A DNA stretch of 64,000 bases. Origin: Phycisphaerales bacterium. GTDB taxonomy: Bacteria > Planctomycetota > Phycisphaerae > Phycisphaerales > SM1A02. The stretch is from NCBI GenBank assembly GCA_029245245.1, contig JAQWPT010000034.1, positions 174,756 through 238,755 of the forward strand. The letters run 5' to 3'. The notes below the pieces were generated by a model. It was not told where the DNA came from and did not search any database. It worked only from the letters and a program-made list of their open reading frames with translations. Position 1 is the first letter of the stretch, and each line of letters begins with the position of its first letter. This document shows positions 1 to 8,353 of the stretch, in pieces. Made by a program: the position numbers and the translations under genes.

Positions 1-442
1 TCCACGGGTCGTCGATTTCCGGAACTGCCGGCGCGACGAGCGACTGCATGGACCAGTGATCCTCGTACGCAGCCCCCTGCTTGATCCACTGGAAGACAAG
101 GTGGCGTTCCGCCTCGCTGAGTTGCGGCCTGCCACTGTCCAGTGGCGGCATGACGTCGTCCGGATGGCTCGCAGTCAATCGCTGCCAGAGCAGTGACGCG
201 TCGGGGTCACCGGGGACAATCGCTGCACCCGCGCGGCGCATCTCCGTGGACGCCTCGAAACTGTCCAGGCGAAGTCCAGCCTGCTGCTGGGCTCGATCCG
301 GACCATGACAGAGAAAGCAGCGGTCCGAAAGGATCGGCCTGACATCGCGCCCGTAACGGATCTCCTCGGCGGCGACGGCGGGGCACGACAACCAGAGTGC
401 CATGGCCACGACGCACATCGATTGCTGGGACGAACCCTTCAT
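1..442 (-). CDS. Planctomycete cytochrome c (PSCyt1) protein, N-terminal part only
   Basis: Incomplete: the frame stays open to the left edge, so only about the first 147 residues are present. The start ATG at 442-440 gives a short signal peptide (hydrophobic stretch ending CPAVAA), then the planctomycete cytochrome signature DVRPILSDRCFLCHGPD with one CxxCH haem site at about residue 41, and the downstream VPGDP and MPPLDSG motifs of PSCyt1. The last residues (DHWSMQSL) match the usual junction into a DUF1549 domain, so the full protein probably resembles the 2039-5083 gene. The family is near-restricted to Planctomycetes and related phyla; its role is unknown, and a periplasmic redox or carbohydrate-linked job is often guessed. 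The preceding short ORF overlaps its start as TGATG. Confidence 0.85.
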   Translation of the reverse strand, partial: MKGSSQQSMCVVAMALWLSCPAVAAEEIRYGRDVRPILSDRCFLCHGPDRAQQQAGLRLDSFEASTEMRRAGAAIVPGDPDASLLWQRLTASHPDDVMPPLDSGRPQLSEAERHLVFQWIKQGAAYEDHWSMQSLVAPAVPEIDDPW

Positions 443-747
443 CACCTCACCATATCAGGATGGAATCCGCGCTCAACACCTATTCGTTCGCACTGACCAG
501 GCCCCTGTTTCAAGAGCCTCTCCACCGTGTTGAACGCTGCCATGGGACCGTCCAGAGCCGCTATCCGAGCACGCGAAGGCCAACCCCGGAGGCCCACACG
601 ATCCCCAGGCATTGCGGAAGGCTCGTCCATCCCGAGCAACTGATGCGGAGAGCCCGGCTCAAACCAAATACCCACCACTGGAATCGTGTCCACATTCGTA
701 AGAGCCAAGGAACTCGCCATCAGTGGGCCAGAGAGCCCAAAAAACAA
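442..747 (-). CDS. Possible short hypothetical protein (weak)
   Basis: A 101-codon frame beginning at a TTG, with an internal ATG at codon 10. Its stop overlaps the start of the PSCyt1 gene as TGATG, an arrangement used for translational coupling in real operons and the main reason for listing it. Against it: third-position GC is lower than in neighbouring genes, no ribosome site is visible, and I recognise no domain. It is either a small or decayed gene, or chance. Confidence 0.25.
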   Translation of the reverse strand: MFFGLSGPLMASSLALTNVDTIPVVGIWFEPGSPHQLLGMDEPSAMPGDRVGLRGWPSRARIAALDGPMAAFNTVERLLKQGPGQCERIGVERGFHPDMVR

Positions 748-884
748 GGCATAGAGTGCTTGTCAGACTGGCTTTGCCGAGTTATCCACATCTTCTGCAC
801 GTTCGGCCGCAAACTGCGATGAAGGGTCCGTGAGCCATTATCAGCCCCCGAGGAGCATTCGAATCAATACGAGAATGACCGCCC
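748..884. other. Intergenic stretch downstream of asd
   Basis: If the weak short ORF at 442-747 is not real, the gap from 443 to 884 is over 400 bases without a convincing gene. I see no tRNA, no clear terminator and no repeat in it. The overlapping plus-strand frames have no signal peptide, no domain and no ribosome site. Confidence 0.4.
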
Positions 885-1916
885 TCAGCCGCCCTTCAGG
901 CGGTCTGCCACCTGGAGGGCATTCAAGGCAGCACCCTTGCGAAGTTGATCCATGGTGCAGAGCAGTTCGAATCGATTCCCTCGACCATCAGCATCGATCG
1001 TTGCATCCGCAGCCATTCGGATGCGACCCACCAGCACGAGATCTCCATCGCACGCCTTCAGCGGCGTCGGGAAGTCATTGGCGGCGCGATCATCAACCAG
1101 CGCAACACCCGGGAACTCCGCGATGGCCGAACGCAACGTTTCCACTGATGCTGCTGATTCAAGTTCAACGTGAATCGACTGGGTGTGCGATCGAAGCACG
1201 GGAACACGCACGCACGTTGCGCTGACGAGTACGTCGGTTCCCCAGATCCGCTTCGTCTCCTGCAGCATCTTCTGCTCCTCCTGGTTTCGCCCAGTCACCT
1301 CGTCGACCGGCGAATCATGGCTGAAGACGTTGAAGGCGCACGGCTCATCAAAGCAGTCACTGTCCAGTGGCTGCCCGTCGAGCACCGCCCTGCTCTGTCG
1401 GCGCAACGCCTCCATCGCCTGGGAGCCGGCTCCCGAGACCGCCTGGTAGGTGCTGACGATGATGCGGCCGCACCCGAATACCTGCTGCAGCGGAGTCAGT
1501 GCCATCAGCAGCAGGATCGTCGAGCAGTTTGGATTCGCCACCAGTCGAGGCGATGCTCCCAACCGATCCAGCACTGCTCCGTTGACCTCGGGAATGACGA
1601 GTGGAACACCAGGATCCATCCGGTAGGCCGACGAGGTGTCGATGACATCACACCCCGCTTCAAGAGCGATCGGAACCCAGGTGCGTGCTGCCTCGGCTCC
1701 CGCGGCCATGAAGGCCAGGCACGCTTCGTGAAAGGCCTCCGCCTCAACCGGTTCCACCGGGATCATGGCCTCTCCGTAGGCCACCATCGTGCCGCCAGAG
1801 GATGCCAGGGGCCGGATGCGTTCTTCCGGAACCCCACGGGCATGAAGCAGCCGGAGCAACTCGCTCCCGACCGCCCCCGTGGCCCCCAGTACCGCGATTG
1901 AACCTGCCTCGATCAC
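885..1916 (-). CDS. asd: Aspartate-semialdehyde dehydrogenase
   Basis: Reduces 4-phospho-L-aspartate to L-aspartate 4-semialdehyde with NADPH, the branch point to lysine/diaminopimelate, threonine and methionine. 343 residues, a normal length. Visible: N-terminal Rossmann motif GATGAVG (residues 11-17), substrate-binding IDTSSAYRMD, the nucleophile Cys131 in NPNCST, the TYQAVSGAG segment, and RVPVLRSHTQS carrying the likely catalytic His244. The start is GTG at 1916, chosen because AAGGAG lies 11 bases upstream and the Rossmann motif begins a few residues later. It stands alone, divergent from the DUF1553 gene, with a 122-base shared upstream region. Confidence 0.95.
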   Translation of the reverse strand: MIEAGSIAVLGATGAVGSELLRLLHARGVPEERIRPLASSGGTMVAYGEAMIPVEPVEAEAFHEACLAFMAAGAEAARTWVPIALEAGCDVIDTSSAYRMDPGVPLVIPEVNGAVLDRLGASPRLVANPNCSTILLLMALTPLQQVFGCGRIIVSTYQAVSGAGSQAMEALRRQSRAVLDGQPLDSDCFDEPCAFNVFSHDSPVDEVTGRNQEEQKMLQETKRIWGTDVLVSATCVRVPVLRSHTQSIHVELESAASVETLRSAIAEFPGVALVDDRAANDFPTPLKACDGDLVLVGRIRMAADATIDADGRGNRFELLCTMDQLRKGAALNALQVADRLKGG

Positions 1917-2038
1917 CCGTCACGCCACTCCTTCAAAGCCCGGTAGCTCGACCACAGGGGATTGTACGCATGGATGGCGTGGCTTGAATCCATGATTGGA
2001 GGCTTGTGAACCTACCCGGTGGCACCTAGGTTGAAGGT

Positions 2039-5000
2039 GTGCACCCTTGCTCCCCGTGGATCCTGGTTCTGGCCGTTTCGGCAACCGCACCCTCGGCCAC
2101 CCTGCTGGCTGCCGAGAGGGTCGACTTCAACCGTGACGTGCTGCCGATCCTTTCCAACAACTGCTTCGCATGCCATGGCCCGGATGCCGCGGCTCGACAG
2201 GCGAACCTTCGGCTGGATACGCGCCGCGGCGCGCTGGCTCCACGACGTGGTGGACCCGCCATCGTTCCGGGGCAACCGGAAGCCAGTCGACTGGTCGCGA
2301 GGATCCACGCCGAAGGCGAAGATCGAATGCCTCCGCTGGATTCCAATCGGGAACTCACTCCACGTGAGATCGACGTACTCGAGACCTGGATCCAGCAGGA
2401 CGCCGACTGGAGTACGCACTGGGCCTTCGTCGCTCCGAACTCCCCCGAGATCCCCGAGGACACGGGTGAGCACTGGTCTCGAACCTCCATCGATCGATTC
2501 ATCAATGCTCGCCTCGCAAGCGCGGGACTGGCACCCAGTGGCGAGGCGGAACGACGCATCCTCATTCGTCGCGTGACACTCGATCTCACCGGACTGCCCC
2601 CGACGCCGATGGAGATCGACGACTTCCTTGCCGACACGGAACCCGCCGCGTACGAGCGGGTCGTCGATCGACTGCTGGCGGACCCCGCCTACGGCGAACA
2701 CATGGCGCGACCCTGGCTCGATCTCGCCCGCTACGCCGACAGCCAGGGGTTCGAGAAGGACAACCCCCGCACCATGTGGAGGTACCGGGACTGGGTAATC
2801 GACGCGTTCAATGCCGACATGCCTTTCGATGAGTTCACCCGTCAGCAGCTGGCCGGCGATCTCCTTGATGAGCCGGCTCTGGCCGAGCTGATTGCCACGG
2901 GATTCCATCGCAACACGCAGACGAACACCGAGGGTGGAACCGACAACGAGGAATTTCGATCCGCAGCGGTGATCGATCGCGTCAACACCACCATGTCGGG
3001 ATGGATGGGACTGACCATGGGCTGCGCCCAGTGCCATACCCACAAGTACGACCCCATCGAGCACCACGAGTACTACGCCCTCTATGCATTCTTCAACCAG
3101 ACGGAGGATGCCGACCTCGACGACGATCGCCCCTTCATCAAGGCTCCGACCGCCGAGCAGGCCGTGCGGCTCGATGAACTCGATCAGGCGGTGGCCACCT
3201 TCAACCAGCGGCTGGCTCCGCCGGACGAGGATGTTCAGGCTGCCGTCGAAGCCTGGATTGCCGCCGGAACCGATGCCGTCGACTGGGAGATTCTCCCGCC
3301 GACGACAGCGGGCACCACGACGGACCAGGTCCTCGACTGCGATCCGGACGGCATCCTCACCGCCGCGGGTGCTATCCCCGCAACGGACATCTACACCCTC
3401 GTGCTGCACCCCGAACGTCGGCGCATCGGTTCCCTTCGACTGGAAGTTCTCCCGGGGGCCGACCAGCCAGGGCCGGGCCGGGCCGGCAACGGGAACTTCG
3501 TGATCAACGATGTCGAGGTGCGAACCACCGCACCGGATGCGCCGCGGATCGATCTCGATCGGGCCGAGGCGACCTTCAACCAGGCCCAGTACCACGTGAA
3601 CTCGGCCATCAACGGCGACCTCCAGCCCACCTCCGGGTGGGCGATCATGGGTGGCACGCAGCAGGCGCAGCAGGCGGTGTTTCGCCTGAGCGATACCGTG
3701 GAACTGGAACCCGGCGAAGGGATCGTGGTGACGCTTCACCAGACCCACGGCACCAGGCACGTACTCCACCGGTTCCGCCTGGCTGCAAGCGATCGACGCG
3801 AAGCCGGGATTCCCATGCCCACGGACATCTCGTCGATCATCGCCACCCCCAGGGCGCAACGCAGTGATCACCAGTCCGAAGCCCTGGCTCGCCATGTTCT
3901 GCCACGCAGCGAGTCGATGGCCACACTCAACGAGCAACTGGAAACCACGGTTGGTGATCGGGACGCCTACCGCGACACCATCCAGTCGACCCTGGTGATG
4001 CATGAACTCCCACCCGATGGACAACGGCGCACCCACCTGTTTCTCGGAGGCAGTTTCCTGAACCCGGATCTCGACGGTGGTGAGATCGCCCCGGACACCC
4101 CGGCCATGCTCCATGCATTTCCACCGGCGGCGCCCCGGAACCGGCTCGGGCTTGCCCACTGGCTGCTCCAACGCGACAACCCGCTGACCGCCCGCGTCCA
4201 GGTAAATCGAGCCTGGTCGATCTTCTTCGGGACGGGCCTGGTCTCGACCCTCGATGACTTCGGTATCCAGGGCGAGCGGCCCTCGCACCCGGAACTTCTG
4301 GACTGGCTTGCCCTGCAGTACGCCGGGGAACTCGACTGGTCCATGAAGCGACTGGTTCGACTGATCGTCACCAGCGCGGTCTACCGGCAGTCTGCGAAAC
4401 GCACGGACCAGGCCCGGGCGATTGATCCGGACAACCGGCTGCTGAGCCACGCCCCTCGGCTTCGACTCAGTGCGGAGCAGCTGCGCGACCAGGCCCTGTT
4501 CGTCTCGGGCCTGCTGGTGACGGATCGACTGGGTGGCCCCTCGGTGATGCCCCACCTGCCCGACGGCATGCTTCCCCAGGCCTTCACGACGCTGGTCCTC
4601 CCCGAGAGTTCCGGTGATGACCTGCATCGACGCGGGCTCTACACCACGTGGCGTCGTACGGGGCACTACCCGAGCTTCGCCACCTTCGATGCACCCTCAC
4701 GCGAATACTGCACCGTGCAGCGGACTCGATCGAATACCCCTCTGCAGGCGCTCGTGCTGCTCAACGATCCGGTCTTCATTGAAGCCGCCCAGGCCCTGGC
4801 CCGGCGCAGCATGCTCGAAGCCGGGCAGGACATCGACGATCGCCTGGATCTCCTGTTTGCGTACACCCTCGGCCGTGAACCACGGGCCCGGGAACGGGAT
4901 GTGCTGCGAACACTCTACGATGCCGCCCTCGAGCATGCCCACCGTGATTCCGAAGCAGCCCACGCCTTGGCGACGAATCCATGCGGTCCGCTTCCGGAAG

Positions 5001-5083
5001 CGATGCCACCCGATGATGCCGCGGCCATGACCACCGTCTGCAATGCGATGCTCAACCTGGATGAGGTACTGAATCGCCCATGA
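2039..5083 (+). CDS. PSCyt1-DUF1549-DUF1553 planctomycete secreted protein
   Basis: 1014 residues with the three-part planctomycete architecture. A signal peptide (to about residue 25, ending LLAAE) is followed by PSCyt1 with CFACHGPD (CxxCH, about residues 40-47) and MPPLDSN; then DUF1549/PSCyt2 (about 155-360: SIDRFINARL, LDLTGLPPTP, RPWLDLARYADSQG, FTRQQLAGDLL, and a second CxxCH in GCAQCHTHKYDP); then a variable beta-rich middle; then DUF1553/PSD1 (about 690-960: DNPLTARVQVNR, VSTLDDFGIQGERPSHPELLD). Two haem sites suggest an envelope redox protein, but the function is not established. GTG start at 2039 with GAAGG just upstream. It ends in an ATGA overlap with the DUF1501 gene, the family's usual partner. 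Confidence 0.93.
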   Translation: MHPCSPWILVLAVSATAPSATLLAAERVDFNRDVLPILSNNCFACHGPDAAARQANLRLDTRRGALAPRRGGPAIVPGQPEASRLVARIHAEGEDRMPPLDSNRELTPREIDVLETWIQQDADWSTHWAFVAPNSPEIPEDTGEHWSRTSIDRFINARLASAGLAPSGEAERRILIRRVTLDLTGLPPTPMEIDDFLADTEPAAYERVVDRLLADPAYGEHMARPWLDLARYADSQGFEKDNPRTMWRYRDWVIDAFNADMPFDEFTRQQLAGDLLDEPALAELIATGFHRNTQTNTEGGTDNEEFRSAAVIDRVNTTMSGWMGLTMGCAQCHTHKYDPIEHHEYYALYAFFNQTEDADLDDDRPFIKAPTAEQAVRLDELDQAVATFNQRLAPPDEDVQAAVEAWIAAGTDAVDWEILPPTTAGTTTDQVLDCDPDGILTAAGAIPATDIYTLVLHPERRRIGSLRLEVLPGADQPGPGRAGNGNFVINDVEVRTTAPDAPRIDLDRAEATFNQAQYHVNSAINGDLQPTSGWAIMGGTQQAQQAVFRLSDTVELEPGEGIVVTLHQTHGTRHVLHRFRLAASDRREAGIPMPTDISSIIATPRAQRSDHQSEALARHVLPRSESMATLNEQLETTVGDRDAYRDTIQSTLVMHELPPDGQRRTHLFLGGSFLNPDLDGGEIAPDTPAMLHAFPPAAPRNRLGLAHWLLQRDNPLTARVQVNRAWSIFFGTGLVSTLDDFGIQGERPSHPELLDWLALQYAGELDWSMKRLVRLIVTSAVYRQSAKRTDQARAIDPDNRLLSHAPRLRLSAEQLRDQALFVSGLLVTDRLGGPSVMPHLPDGMLPQAFTTLVLPESSGDDLHRRGLYTTWRRTGHYPSFATFDAPSREYCTVQRTRSNTPLQALVLLNDPVFIEAAQALARRSMLEAGQDIDDRLDLLFAYTLGREPRARERDVLRTLYDAALEHAHRDSEAAHALATNPCGPLPEAMPPDDAAAMTTVCNAMLNLDEVLNRP

Positions 5084-6537
5084 CCAGTCGCCCTCCCCAT
5101 CACACGCTGCAGGCCGCCGGCATCGAAGCGATGACCCGGCGCCATTTCCTGGGCCGCACCACCTGCAGTTTCGGAGCCGCCGCCCTGGCGGGCCTCCTCA
5201 GCGAGCAGGCCTGGAGCACCGCACCGGCTGCCGACGCAAGCTTGCTCCCGCACATTGCTCCCCGGGCCAAGCGGGTGATCTACCTCCACATGGCGGGTTC
5301 GCCACCCCACCACGACATGCTCGACTACAAGCCCCTGCTGAACAAGCGCCATGGCGAGACCGCTCCGGCGGACTGCTACGCCGATCGTTCCGCCTTCGTA
5401 GGCCCCAACGAGAAGGTGCTCGGGTCGCCGTACGCCTTTGAACAGGTTGGATCCAACGGCGCCTGGGTGAGTGAACTGCTGCCGCACTTCAAGCAGATCG
5501 TCGATGACGTCTGCATCGTCCGCTCGATGCACACCGACCAGTTCAACCACGCACCGGCCCAGTTGATGCTGCAGACGGGGCACATGCTGCAGGGACGACC
5601 GTCCATGGGGTCCTGGCTCTCCTGGGGCCTCGGCAGTGAGAACGACGACCTGCCCTCCTTCCTGGTACTCGTCTCCGGCGGCAAGAAACCCTCTGCCGGT
5701 ACGGCAGCCTGGGACAGCGGCTTCCTTCCTACGGTGCACACCGGAGTCCAGTGCCGCAGTGGAGGTGATCCCATTCTGGCCGTCAGTGATCCCGCGGGAA
5801 TGGATCGTGACCTGCGTGGCGACACCATCGACGCGATCAACCAGTTGAACCGGATGCAGGCTGATGCCTTCGGTGACCCGGAGATTCTTGCACGGATCCA
5901 GCAGTACGAACTGGCCTATCGCATGCAGACCGCGGTTCCGGATGTGATGGACATCTCCAGGGAATCCCCGGAGACACTGGAACTCTATGGAGCGGATCCG
6001 GGAGCGAGTTCGTTCGCCAACAACTGCCTGTTGGCGCGGCGGCTCTCCGAATCGGGCGTGCGCTTCGTCCAGCTCTTCGACTGGGGCTGGGATGTACACG
6101 GAACGAATCCCAGCGACGACCTGATGACCCAGCTGCCGTTGAAGTGCCGGCAGACGGACCAGGCTGCGGCGGCGTTGATCCACGATCTGAAACGACGCGG
6201 CCTGCTGGAGGAGACCCTCGTGATCTGGTCCGGCGAATTCGGCCGCACCGTCATGAACGAGCGACGCAACGGCAGTACCTTCCTGGGACGGGACCACCAC
6301 CCCGGGTGCTTCACCATCTGGATGGCCGGCGGGGGCATTCGGCAGGGAGCCGTGATCGGCGCCACCGACGAATGGGGCGCCCACGTGGCGGAGAATCCCG
6401 TCAGCATCCACGATCTGCAGGCGACCATGCTGCACACCCTGGGCATCGATCATGAACGGCTGACCTACCGGCATCAGGGACGTGACTTCCGTCTCACCGA
6501 CGTCCACGGTACGGTGCGGACCGAACTGCTGGCGTAG
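5080..6537 (+). CDS. DUF1501 domain protein, Tat-exported
   Basis: 485 residues. The N-terminus carries a twin-arginine motif TRRHFLG (residues 19-25) and a hydrophobic stretch, so export in folded form is likely. The remainder is DUF1501, an alkaline-phosphatase/sulfatase-like fold: YLHMAGSPPHHDMLDYKP near the start, then VFSMHTDQFNHAPAQ-like and IWSGEFGRT segments, and a metal-site-like GRDHHPGCF near residue 405. DUF1501 proteins are nearly always paired with DUF1549/DUF1553 proteins in Planctomycetes, as here, where ATGA couples the two genes. Whether it is an active hydrolase is unknown. Confidence 0.92.
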   Translation: MTSRPPHHTLQAAGIEAMTRRHFLGRTTCSFGAAALAGLLSEQAWSTAPAADASLLPHIAPRAKRVIYLHMAGSPPHHDMLDYKPLLNKRHGETAPADCYADRSAFVGPNEKVLGSPYAFEQVGSNGAWVSELLPHFKQIVDDVCIVRSMHTDQFNHAPAQLMLQTGHMLQGRPSMGSWLSWGLGSENDDLPSFLVLVSGGKKPSAGTAAWDSGFLPTVHTGVQCRSGGDPILAVSDPAGMDRDLRGDTIDAINQLNRMQADAFGDPEILARIQQYELAYRMQTAVPDVMDISRESPETLELYGADPGASSFANNCLLARRLSESGVRFVQLFDWGWDVHGTNPSDDLMTQLPLKCRQTDQAAAALIHDLKRRGLLEETLVIWSGEFGRTVMNERRNGSTFLGRDHHPGCFTIWMAGGGIRQGAVIGATDEWGAHVAENPVSIHDLQATMLHTLGIDHERLTYRHQGRDFRLTDVHGTVRTELLA

Positions 6538-6571
6538 ACCGTCCATCCCCGTCCCCTGGTCCCCTCATCGC

Positions 6572-7654
6572 ATGTCCACCCTCGCCGACAACCTGATGTG
6601 CAAACTTCGCGAACTCGATGCCCAGTACGGGGATCTCGAGGCACAGTTGCTCGACCCCGATGTACTCGTGGATCATCGACGGGTCCGAACCCTGTCGATC
6701 AAGAAGTCGGCGCTGCACCCGATCGTGGATCGGTTCCGGCGTTTGAACCAGAGTGAAACACGGCAGGACGAAGCATGCCAGGTGATCGCGTCGGAATCCG
6801 AAGCGGAACTGGTCGACCTGGCCCGCGGCGAACTGGAATCGGCCCGCGGTGAAGCCGAACAACTCGCGGAGGAACTTCGCGGTCTCCTGGTCACCGCGGA
6901 GGACCGGTCCATCTCGGCCCTGATCCTCGAAATCCGCGCCGGTGTCGGTGGTGACGAAGCCGCGCTCTGGGCCGGCGACCTGCTGGAAGCGTACCGACGC
7001 TATGCAGCGGACCGCGGGTGGACATTCAACGTGCTCGATCATGCCGCCGGCGATGTCGGTGGATGCAAGGCATGCATCATCGAAGTCGAGGGCGAGGGAG
7101 CCTGGTCCAACCTCTGCTTTGAAGGCGGCACCCACCAGGTCAAACGCGTGCCGGCCACCGAGGCCCAGGGCCGGATCCACACGTCGACGGCGACGGTGGC
7201 CGTGCTGCCTCAGCCCGAGGAGGTGGAAGTGGACCTCGACCCCAACGACGTCAAGGAGATGATCACCACCTCCACCGGCCCGGGTGGACAGAACGTCAAC
7301 AAGGTCGCCACCGCCGTGCACCTCATCCACGGGCCCACCGGCATCGAAGTGCGGATGCAGGACACCAAGAGCCAGGCCCAGAACCGCCAGAAGGCATGGC
7401 AGCTGCTTCGTGCCCGGCTGTACGAACAGCAGAAGGCAGCTGCGGATGCCGAGCGGGCCGAAGTACGCAACAGCATGATCGGCTCCGGTTCCCGTGCCGA
7501 GAAGATCCGGACCTACCGTGCCAAGGACAACCTCGCCGTCGACCACCGTCTTGGCAGCTCGTTCAACCTCGACCGGGTTCTCGCCGGCGACATGCAGCCG
7601 ATGATCGATGAACTGGTCGAACTGGAAACCGCCCGTCGACTGCAGGCTCTGTGA
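6572..7654 (+). CDS. prfA: Peptide chain release factor 1
   Basis: Recognises UAA and UAG in the ribosomal A site and triggers peptidyl-tRNA hydrolysis. 360 residues, the family's usual length. Seen: an N-terminal coiled-coil region, RVPATEAQGRIHTS with the PAT tripeptide that reads the stop codon in RF1 (RF2 has SPF), and the catalytic TGPGGQNVNKV at about residue 230. The ATG at 6572 gives the expected N-terminus, 34 bases after the DUF1501 stop; upstream in-frame codons belong to that gene in another frame. No prmC methyltransferase follows it directly. Confidence 0.96.
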   Translation: MSTLADNLMCKLRELDAQYGDLEAQLLDPDVLVDHRRVRTLSIKKSALHPIVDRFRRLNQSETRQDEACQVIASESEAELVDLARGELESARGEAEQLAEELRGLLVTAEDRSISALILEIRAGVGGDEAALWAGDLLEAYRRYAADRGWTFNVLDHAAGDVGGCKACIIEVEGEGAWSNLCFEGGTHQVKRVPATEAQGRIHTSTATVAVLPQPEEVEVDLDPNDVKEMITTSTGPGGQNVNKVATAVHLIHGPTGIEVRMQDTKSQAQNRQKAWQLLRARLYEQQKAAADAERAEVRNSMIGSGSRAEKIRTYRAKDNLAVDHRLGSSFNLDRVLAGDMQPMIDELVELETARRLQAL

Positions 7655-7732
7655 ACCGCCTCGAGCAATGCACTGGTCCCCGGCGGGCTTCCATGCCGAT
7701 CTGACTGGTGGCCACACCATGAGGACCCCACC

Positions 7733-8203
7733 GTGAGCACATCCCCCTTCAATCCCGACATCGCTCCCGCACCCCATCGCCTGCTCCCGATCGTCGTCGG
7801 AGCCGGCCCTCGCAGCGAATTGTCCGATCGTCCCCTGGCGAATCGCATCGCAGACGCCATCCGGGCCGACGAAGACTTCGCCGCTGCGGATCTGCACTCC
7901 CTGGTCGTCACCGACCTCTGGTACCTCAACGACCGCGACCTGATGCTCCAGCCGACGATCTCCCTGGGCGATCCCGAGCAGAACGCCGCATCGGCCTTCT
8001 ACGGCAGTCGATTGCCGACGATGCTCATGGTCGAAGGCCAGTACCGGGTCCTGCTGGACCAGGATGCCGGGATCGGGCATGCCTGCCTGTGGGGCACGAA
8101 CCACGCCGCCACCGAAACGGCAGTTGAAGCGTTCATTGAACGGGCCCTGGGCCCATTTCTGCACCGAGCAGCCCTCCGGGCCTCCGCCGCAGGTGGTTCG
8201 TGA
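7733..8203 (+). CDS. Hypothetical protein, 156 residues
   Basis: Not recognised. GTG start at 7733, soluble, no signal peptide or membrane segment. The middle holds LHSLVVTDLWYLNDRDL and LPTMLMVEGQYRVLLDQD, and the composition and codon use resemble the neighbouring real genes. It lies 78 bases after prfA in the same direction and is followed by GC-rich hairpins, so it may be the last gene of a prfA transcript. No function is offered. Confidence 0.7.
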   Translation: MSTSPFNPDIAPAPHRLLPIVVGAGPRSELSDRPLANRIADAIRADEDFAAADLHSLVVTDLWYLNDRDLMLQPTISLGDPEQNAASAFYGSRLPTMLMVEGQYRVLLDQDAGIGHACLWGTNHAATETAVEAFIERALGPFLHRAALRASAAGGS

Positions 8204-8265
8204 CCACACCACGCGGTTTTTTCGCCACCCCGCTGGATCCGGCCCCGGATCCAGTTACACTTTTG
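8193..8265 (+). terminator. Hairpins downstream of the 7733 gene
   Basis: Two structures follow the stop codon. GTGGT-tcgtg-ACCAC overlaps the stop and is followed by a run of six T at about 8217-8222. A perfect 10-base palindromic pair then lies at 8233-8242 and 8245-8254 (ctggatccgg / ccggatccag), followed by tacactttt. Either could end transcription before the pseudopilin gene. Confidence 0.5.
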
Positions 8266-8302
8266 AAGGCAGCGGACATGCGGAACGGGAAAGAGCACTG
8301 AA

Positions 8303-8323
8303 CCGAGTGGATTGTCCACTCGG
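8303..8323. repeat. Perfect 9-base inverted repeat ahead of the pseudopilin gene
   Basis: ccgagtgga-ttg-tccactcgg, two perfect 9-base arms around a 3-base centre, 31 bases before the chosen start of the pseudopilin gene. It could be an operator or a leader hairpin. There is no T-run, so it is probably not a terminator. Confidence 0.55.
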
Positions 8324-8353
8324 AAGTCGATGTCGTACCTGGATCCGATTTTC

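Noticed and set aside
2012..4666. 884-codon minus-strand ORF antisense to the DUF1553 gene
   Set aside because: It is the shadow of a high-GC gene on the other strand: the opposite frame carries all known motifs, while this one has Arg/Gly/Val-rich random composition, no signal peptide and no domain.
4915..6546. 543-codon minus-strand ORF antisense to the DUF1501 gene
   Set aside because: Same reason: antisense shadow without motifs.
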